A stretch of DNA of 64,000 nucleotides, from positions 38,971,579 through 39,035,578 of the forward strand of contig OU342638.1 of the NCBI GenBank assembly GCA_910589415.1, given 5' to 3'. How positions within the stretch are numbered: position 1 is the stretch's first letter; the number at the start of each line of letters is the position of its first letter. Source of the stretch: Malachius bipustulatus. Its lineage: Eukaryota; Arthropoda; Insecta; Coleoptera; Melyridae. The translations under genes and the position numbers were made by a program. The notes below the pieces were generated by a model. The model was not told the origin of the DNA and did no database searches. It saw only the letters and a program-made list of their open reading frames with translations. Positions 58,401-64,000 of the stretch are shown here, piece after piece.

Positions 58401-60720
58401 AAAAATTTCCAATTTTTTCCAAAATCTTGAACAAAATTTTGTTCAAGAAAATTATTTCCAGTTTTTATTTCAATTAAAGCTCAAATCGAATTGCCAAAAT
58501 TTTGATCCAAAAAAGTATTTTGCCCGGTTTTTTTTTCTGAAAATTGAAGATAAAATTTTCCCAAAATCTTAGGTGAGATTTTAGGCAAAAAAGTTTCTTC
58601 CAGTTTTTTGTTTTTTGAAAATTAAAGACCAAATCGACCATAAGGGTTTTCCCAAAATCCTGGACAAAGTTTTAGACTAAAACAGTTTTTTTGACAATGG
58701 TTAACTCTCTTTGACAATCCCTGTTAACTTTTTTTTTGATAATGCCCGTATTTTGACTAATTTTGACATTCCTGGCTCGTATTTTGACAATCTTAACTCT
58801 TTTTTACAATTCTGGTTAGCTTTTTTTTAAATGCTCGTATTTTGACATTCCTGGCTCGTATTTAGACAATATTAGCACGTTTTTGAACAACCTTGGCTCG
58901 TATTTTGACATCCACAGCTTGAATTTTGACAATCTGAGATCACTTTTTTGCAATCGTTAACTCTTTTTGACAATTCTGGTTAGCTTTTTTTGCTAATGCT
59001 CGTATTTTGACATTTCTGACTGGTATTTTGAAAATCTTAGCTCTTTTTTGTCAATACCGGTTAGCTCATTTAAGACTTGTCAATATTCGAGCCTACTTGG
59101 ATTGTCAAAAAATGAGCTAACCTGGATGGAAGAAAAGTGAGCTGGCCTGGGTTGAGGAAAATTATTTCCAGTTTTTATTTCAATTAAAGCTCAAATCGAA
59201 TTGCCAAAATTTTGAGCCAAAAAAGTATTTTGCCCGGTTTTTTTTTCTGAAAATTGAAGATCAAATTTTCCCAAAATCTTAGGTGAGATTTTAGGCAAAA
59301 AAGTTTCTTCCAGTTTTTTGTTTTTTGAAAATTAAAGACCAAATCGACCATAAGGGTTTTCCCAAAATCCTGGACAAAGTTTTAGACTAAAACAGTTTTT
59401 TTGACAATGGTTAACTCTCTTTGACAATCCCTGTTAACTTTTTTTTGATAATGCCCGTATTTTGACTAATTTTGACATTCCTGGCTCGTATTTTGACAAT
59501 CTTAGCTCATTTTTCACGAATCTTAGCTCATATTTTGACAACCACAGCTCGAACTTTGACAACCTCAGCTCGATTTTTTGACAATCTTAACTCTTTTTTA
59601 CAATTCTGGTTAGCTTTTTTTAAAATGCTCGTATTTTGACATTCCTGGCTCGTATTTAGACAATATTAGCACGTTTTTGAACAATCTTGGCTCGTATTTT
59701 GACATCCACAGCTTGAATTTTGACAATCTGAGATCACTTTTTTGCAATCGTTAACTCTTTTTGACAATTCTGGTTAGCTTTTTTTGATAATGCTCGTATT
59801 TTGACTAATTTTGACATTCCTAGCTCGAATTTTGACAATCTTAACTCATTTTTCACGAATCTTAGCTCATATTTTGACAACCACAGCTCGAACTTTGACA
59901 ATCTCAGCTCGATTTTTTGACAATCTTAACTCTTTTTTACAATTCTGGTTAGCTTTTTTTGATAATGCTCGTATTTTGACTAATTTTGACATTCCTAGCT
60001 CGTATTTTGACAATCTTAACTCATTTTTCACGAATCTTAGCTCATATTTTGACAACCACAGCTCGAACTTTGACAATCTCAGCTCGATTTTTTGACAATC
60101 TTAACTCTTTTTTACAATTCTGGTTAGCTTTTTTTCAAATGTTCGTATTTTGACATTCCTGGCTCGTATTTAGACAATATTAGCACGTTTTTGAACAATC
60201 TTGGCTCGTATTTTGACATCCACAGCTTGAATTTTGACAATCTGAGATCACTTTTTTGCAATCGTTAACTCTTTTTGACAATTCCTGTTAACTTTTTTTT
60301 TGATAATGCTCGTATTTTGACATTTCTGACTGGTATTTTGAAAATCTTAGCTCTTTTTTGTCAATCCCGGTTAGCTCATTTAAGACTTGTCAATATTCGA
60401 GCCTACTTGGATTGTCAAAAAATGAGCTAACCTGGATTGAAGAAAAGTGAGCTGGCCTGGGTTGAGGAAAATTATTTCCAGTTTTTATATCAATTAAAGC
60501 TCAAATCGAATTGCCAAAATTTTGGGCCAAAAAAGTATTTTGCCCGTTTTTTTTTTCTGAAAATTGAAGATAAAATTTTCCCAAAATCTTAGGTGAGATT
60601 TTAGGCAAAAAAAGTTTCTTCCAGTTTTTTGTTTTTTGAAAATTAAAGACCAAATCAACCATAAGGGTTTTCCCAAAATCCTGGACAAAGTTTTAGACTA
60701 AAACAGTTTTTTTCATTGAC
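58401..60720. repeat. Composite of GACAATC array and CCAAAATCTTAGG repeat, three rounds
   Basis: A ~250-bp segment with TTTCCAGTTTTTATTTCAAT, CGAATTGCCAAAATTTTG, AAAATCTTAGGTGAGATTTT and AAATCGACCATAAGGG starts at about 58,447, 59,165 and 60,475. Each is joined to reverse-orientation AGCT-family units (TTTGACAATCTTAGCTC, GCTCGTATTTTGACATTCC) that end at the flip ACTTGTCAATATTCGAGCC (59,085; 60,390). 59,815-59,940 and 59,990-60,110 are a nearly exact ~180-bp tandem copy. Frames are repeat artefacts. Confidence 0.9.
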
Positions 60721-61790
60721 TCTTTTTCGAAAATTAAAGGCCAAAATCGATCACGAGGGTTATCTTTTAAAAAATCTCGAGAAAAACGTTTGGCAAAACA
60801 TTTTTTTCTTTGAGCTTTTCGAAAATTAAAGGCTCAAATCCACCACGAGGATTTTGCCATATTCCCGGTGAATGTTTTGGGGGAAAAACAGTTTTTTTCA
60901 TTGCTTTTTTGACAATTAAAAGCTCAAATCCACCACGAGGATTTTGCCATATTCACGGTGAATGTTTTGGGGAAAAAACAGTTTTTTTCATTGATTTTTT
61001 GACAATTGCAGGCCTAAATTGATCACGAAGGTTTTCTTTTCCAAAATCTCTAGCAAAACGTTTGGAAAAACATTTTTTTCGTTGAGTTTTTCGAAAATTA
61101 AAGGCTCAAATCCACCACGAGGATTTTGCCATATTCACGGTGAATGTTTTGGGGAAAAAACAGTTTTTTTCATTGATTTTTTGACAATTGCAGGCCTAAA
61201 TCGATCACGAGGGTTTTCTTTTCCAAAATCTCTAGCAAAACGTTTGGAAAAACATTTTTTTCGTTGAGTTTTTCGAAAATTAAAAGCTCAAATCCACCAC
61301 GAGGATTCTGCCATATTCACGGTGAATGTTTTGGGGAAAAAACAGTTTTTTTCATTGATTTTTTGACAATTGCAGGCCTAAATCGATCACGAGGGTTTTC
61401 TTTTCCAAAATCTCTAGCAAAACGTTTGGAAAAACATTTTTTTCGTTGAGCTTTTCGAAAATTTAAGGCTCAAATCCACTACCAGGGTTTCCCATAGTCC
61501 TGGAGAATTTTTTGAAATAAAAACAGGTTTTTTCATTGCTTTTTTTACAATTTACAGGCCTAAATCAATCACGAGGTTTTTTTCCAAAATCTTAAGCAAA
61601 ACGTTTGGAAAAGCATTTTTTCGTTGAGTTTTTCGGAAATTAAAGGCTCAAATCCACTACGAGGGTTTACCCATATTCCTGGAGAATGTTTTGGGGGGAA
61701 AACAGTTTTATTCATTGATTTTTTCGAAAATTAAAGACCATACCGACCACGAAAATTGCGACCAAAAAGTTTTCTCATCATTTTTTTAAT
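60721..61790. repeat. Tandem array, 91/182-bp unit
   Basis: CTCAAATCCACCACGAGG recurs at about 60,833, 60,923, 61,104 and 61,287, and diverged forms follow at about 61,470 and 61,650, giving a 182-bp dimer of ~91-bp monomers. Other landmarks are TTTCGAAAATTAAAGGC, GAATGTTTTGGGGAAAAAAC, TTTTTTGACAATTGCAGGCC and CTAGCAAAACGTTTGG. The left end merges with the 58.4-60.7-kb repeat family. Frames with GFCHIHGECFG are repeat translations. Confidence 0.92.
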
Positions 61791-62459
61791 TTTAATTTTG
61801 GGGAAAATGGTCCATTTTAGCTTAAACTTAAGGCTAAATCGACCACGAGAGCTTTCCCAAAATCGCGGATCAATTTATTTCAAAAAATTGTAAAGAGTCA
61901 GTCAAAAACCCAACAGAAACGTTCCAGAAAAGAAATTTTGGCGCAACTTTTTTGTGAGTTATCAATTTTTCTCCTTCAACAACTTCCATATGATGTTTTT
62001 TAGGATTCAAAACAGGCAGAAACTCATCAAATCTTATAATATGAAATAATTTAGATCCAAGAATGTATCCTTGTGGTACACCTTGGTCCACTATTCGTTT
62101 TTTTTGAGCAGCAACCGGGTTTTGGTACGATTTATTCGCTGTATTATGGTGCGTGAAAGAGGAAATTATTTAGATTCAAGAATGGGTCCTTGCGGCACGT
62201 CTTGGTTCAAATTTTTGCTCTTCAGGGCACGCTGAAACTATCATATCAGCCGCGGTAACACGTTTTTAAGTCACAAAACGAATTTCTATCCATTAACCCT
62301 ATTTTGGGCCCACTTGGGTGCCGACTTACCTCTTGGGCAACATTTTGGGCCAATTTTTTCTTACCATTTTAACTTCGTTCAATTTAAATAGAAAAATAAT
62401 AATAAATAACAAGAGACAGGTAACTTTTGTCAAGATTTCTTCAAATAACTTTTTGGGAG
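61791..62459 (-). repeat. RT-like fragments with short readable stretch
   Basis: On the minus strand 62,085 downward reads GVPQGYILGSKLFHIIRF, close in layout to the GVPQGSxLGPLLF motif of LINE reverse transcriptases and the longest such match in the window. The frame runs to about 61,870 without further recognisable RT motifs. A second fragment at 62,171-62,203 reads DVPQGPILES and then stops. The stretch 62,171-62,345 matches 58,270-58,400. This is a dead fragment, not a working polymerase. Confidence 0.6.
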
Positions 62460-62640
62460 TGTGACGTTACAGTAACGTCGCGACGCTGGAAAGCGACGCC
62501 AGAATTTAAATAAAATATTATTCCCAAAAATGGAGAGACATTACAACTGGCGCCCGAGCAGGGACAAGGCCCCACGTTGGGCGCCAAGTTGTGATGTCTC
62601 TCCTTTTTTGGGAATAATATTTTATTTAAAGCGGGCACAG
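62460..62640. mobile_element. Head-to-head LTR-retroelement ends with two tRNA-Lys primer sites
   Basis: TGGCGCCCGAGCAGGGAC (62,548-62,565, plus strand) matches, with one change, the primer-binding site complementary to the 3' end of tRNA-Lys(UUU). GCCCCACGTTGGGCGCCA (62,569-62,586) is, on the minus strand, the site for tRNA-Lys(CUU). They are three bases apart, facing each other. Each is preceded by the same LTR-like end: TTTAAATAAAATATTATTCC, then GGAGAGACATTACA on the left and GGAGAGACATCACA on the right (arms 62,505-62,547 and 62,587-62,630). TGTGACGTTACAGTAACGTC at 62,460 could be an LTR start. No gag or pol is present, so this is a relic or a miniature non-coding element. Confidence 0.65.
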
Positions 62641-62664
62641 GAGTATAACCTATAAAACGAAATA

Positions 62665-62702
62665 ATGAAGATCCAAGAACGCATCCTTGCGGTACGCCTT
62701 AT
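62665..62702 (-). repeat. RT-motif fragment beside the zinc-finger exon
   Basis: The minus strand reads GVPQGCVLGSSLF over about 39 bases and then loses similarity. It lies in the intron just downstream of the exon ending at 62,765. Confidence 0.55.
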
Positions 62703-62764
62703 TATAATCTAAAGGTCTCGAATTTTTCCCACCAACAGACCCAGTATTTTGTTTCAGCACCTAC

Positions 62765-62877
62765 CTGCGGGCACATCTTGCACTGGTACTTCCTGGGCTG
62801 CGGTCCGCCGTTCTGCATCCCGCCCATCTTGGTCGCGTTGATCGGCTGAGGGACGACCAGCAAAGCCGGACTCGCAC
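62765..62877 (-). CDS. Exon with first half of a C2H2 zinc finger
   Basis: A 113-nt exon between acceptor TTTTTGCAG|GTGCG (exon starts 62,877) and donor CCGCAG|GTAGGT (exon ends 62,765), donor in phase 0. It encodes GASPALLVVPQPINATK, a Gly/Met/Gln-rich linker, and PRKYQCKMCPQ. YQCxxC is the first strand and zinc-binding Cys pair of a C2H2 finger; the His pair must be on the next exon, which is not found in the window. The wording recalls the region before the zinc fingers of rotund/squeeze-type transcription factors (the animal ZNF384/ZNF362/lin-29 family), nuclear DNA-binding proteins, but that is from memory and short. The exon is GC-rich against its surroundings. No other C2H2 pattern was noticed downstream on this strand. 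Confidence 0.7.
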
Positions 62878-62935
62878 CTGCAAAAATCACGGGACTAGAA
62901 CCGCCGCCCATAGAGGGGACTTGCGGGATAGATAC
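62878..62935 (-). other. 58-nt intron
   Basis: Starts ACAG|GTATCT and ends GATTTTTGCAG. If kept in the mRNA, the upstream frame (MEDVHHMGATG) meets TAG inside it. Removal joins ACA-G to GT-GCG and gives MGATGASPALL in one frame. This is at the short end for insect introns. A second open frame crosses it unspliced, so retention with another frame cannot be excluded. Confidence 0.6.
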
Positions 62936-62968
62936 CTGTGGCGCCCATGTGGTGCACGTCCTCCATTC
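62936..62968 (-). CDS. 33-nt micro-exon upstream of the zinc-finger exon
   Basis: Lies between acceptor CTGTTTCAG|GAATGG (exon starts 62,968) and donor ACAG|GTATCT (exon ends 62,936). With two bases completing a codon from the previous exon it encodes MEDVHHMGAT plus one base. The ATG could itself be a start if the exon were first, but the polypyrimidine-type acceptor argues for an earlier exon beyond 62,978, possibly outside the window. It belongs to the same gene as 62,765-62,877. Confidence 0.55.
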
Positions 62969-62977
62969 CTGAAACAG

Positions 62978-63544
62978 ATCGGGGCGAATGAGTCATGTGC
63001 GTGCATGTGAAATAATCAGGAGGAGGGGAAAGGGGGACATCGACGTGTGGAGGCTGCGAAATTATAAAGCAATAATAATCGCAATCTCGATCTGGCGTAA
63101 TCCATCATCGGAAATCGGTGCAGAGGTTATTGCGTGCGGCATTTTATTCGCGAATCCGCCGGTCTACCGGTACCGCGGTACCACCTGATCCGGCGGTCTC
63201 GACGGTCGTAATTTGTTGTCTTAAATCAAAACTGCTTAGAGCGGCGGTAGCCCGTCGCTCTATCCTCTATCTCCGCTGTCTATTATTATTATTATTATTA
63301 TGCGATAACCCGTCGAACAGGAAATTGAGAAGTACATCGTAAGTAAGTCGACGGCTCTGTTGGCGGATTTTCTTATTATTCATCGCCGTTTTCGTTCACA
63401 AGGCCACGGCTCTAATAAATCGACCGTGCCACCTGCAGAACCATCAAAATGTTTCATAATTATTCCTGCAACGCTCAAGAAACGCCTTTCCTCATCTATT
63501 TCTCTTCACCACACACATTGATTCAATAAAAGGTGACTCCTGCC
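62978..63544. other. Intron/non-coding DNA
   Basis: GC-balanced at 62,990-63,260 with CCGGTACCGCGGTACC palindromic strings near 63,165, and a TTATTATTATTATTATTATG run at about 63,282. No exon is recognised upstream of the 62,968 acceptor in this stretch. Confidence 0.45.
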
Positions 63545-64000
63545 CTAAGGTCTATGAATTGGACCCTGCGGCACACCATATATTTCCAGCAGCAGCAACA
63601 ATCGATCGTTCCATGACGAGAAAGTAAAACTTGAACGCAACAAGATCCAGGAATTGAACCCTGATGCGGTACAGTGACGTTTTCTCAATGAAAAATCGGA
63701 GGTCCAGGAATTGCTCCATGTGGTACGCTTGTGGCTCTATGATCTTGGCCCAATTCTAGTAGAAGCTCTCCCTCCCCCATAGAATTGACCAAAATCTGTT
63801 CTAATGATGAAGAAGGAGAAATTAAACCTTGGGGGAATCAAACAGGGATTGCAAAAAGTCAGGAATAATTGATCCTGTATACACCAACGTAAGCAAAAAG
63901 ACAGAAAAAGGCAGCAGAAATGACCTCCAGGGATGCGGTATCGGTTGTAGTAAAACCGGAGGTCAAGGAATTGATCCCTTATGTACACCACGAAGAGCCT
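63545..64000 (-). repeat. Cluster of five or six short RT-motif fragments
   Basis: At 63,546-63,578 (minus reads GVPQGPIHRP), 63,641-63,673, 63,698-63,730 (SVPHGAIPGP), 63,859-63,893 and 63,959-63,990, with a fainter one near 63,935. All share GGTCCAGGAATTGATCC-like cores at about 60-160-bp spacing. The array is cut by the right window edge. Confidence 0.55.

Noticed and set aside
61870..62091. Working LINE reverse transcriptase
   Set aside because: Only the GVPQG-LGS-LF stretch is readable; no catalytic motif or other RT segment follows, so it is listed as a fragment only.
62321..62336. Strong donor-like AAGAG|GTAAGT on the minus strand
   Set aside because: It sits in a dispersed repeat with no open coding frame before it; a chance match is likelier than an exon.
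19103..62764. Remaining zinc-finger exons of the same gene
   Set aside because: No C-x2-C...H-x3-H pattern or H-T-G-[E/D]-K-P linker was noticed among minus-strand frames here; short exons could still have been missed by eye.

Overview
The window looks like nuclear DNA from an insect, probably one with a large, AT-rich, repeat-laden genome. The evidence is spliced coding exons with GT-AG borders, no bacterial-type gene packing, many simple-sequence runs, satellite arrays with higher-order structure, and retroelement debris. The frequent palindrome-like string TAGGTACCTA and related GTAGGTAGGTAC runs would fit a sap-feeding hemipteran such as an aphid or scale insect, but the species cannot be fixed from sequence alone. 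Almost none of the 64 kb is coding. Most long open frames are repeat units that happen to stay open. Three coding pieces are convincing, all on the minus strand: two small exons at 62,936-62,968 and 62,765-62,877, separated by a 58-nt intron and running into the first half of a C2H2 zinc finger (KYQCKMCPQ, then a GT donor), and one GC-rich exon at 18,431-19,102 encoding about 224 residues rich in His, Gln and Leu-Glu-Arg, ending at a strong GTAAGT donor. Both donors are in phase 0. The favoured reading is one transcription-factor locus of the rotund/squeeze (ZNF384/ZNF362, lin-29) type with two alternative 5' coding parts joining shared zinc-finger exons that would lie left of the window. The family call is by resemblance only.

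Layout from left to right. 1-1,925: 170-bp satellite with a 511-bp trimer. 3,640-5,040: large inverted repeat of a roughly 150-bp unit. 5,880-6,110: dispersed element with a hammerhead-ribozyme-like core. 6,620-7,130 and 10,525-10,915: copies of another dispersed repeat flanking a 171/342-bp satellite (8,780-10,520). 11,825-13,400: element with ACAGGGTGTTCC-ending subrepeats bounded by 200-bp direct repeats. 14,440-17,620: 285-bp satellite. 18,431-19,102: coding exon, followed by a GC-rich zone to 20,300 that may hold its promoter. 20,735-20,935: second hammerhead-like element. 21,140-21,830: 91-bp array. 22,910-23,870: 123-bp array. 25,430-31,950: compound block of the GTGGCCGAAAGCG array with a near-perfect 954-bp duplication.

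The right half is dominated by one superfamily of short repeats around AGCTNACCTGG and GAGGAAAAGTG. It appears at 34,110-35,470, 37,500-40,190, 42,410-44,260, 46,080-49,190, 54,420-55,970 and 58,680-60,470, in both orientations and with different higher-order periods (about 148, 841, 416 and 444 bp). A 206-bp satellite occupies 51,120-53,410 and a 91/182-bp array 60,720-61,790. Between them are about twenty very short fragments whose minus strand reads like the GVPQGxxLGP motif of LINE reverse transcriptases. At 62,505-62,630 a near-palindrome carries two head-to-head primer-binding-site sequences for two different lysine tRNAs, next to short LTR-like ends. If the locus model is right, this whole repeat-packed interval is intronic, so the main biology here is a developmental-regulator gene with giant satellite-filled introns plus signs of retroelement and satellite turnover.
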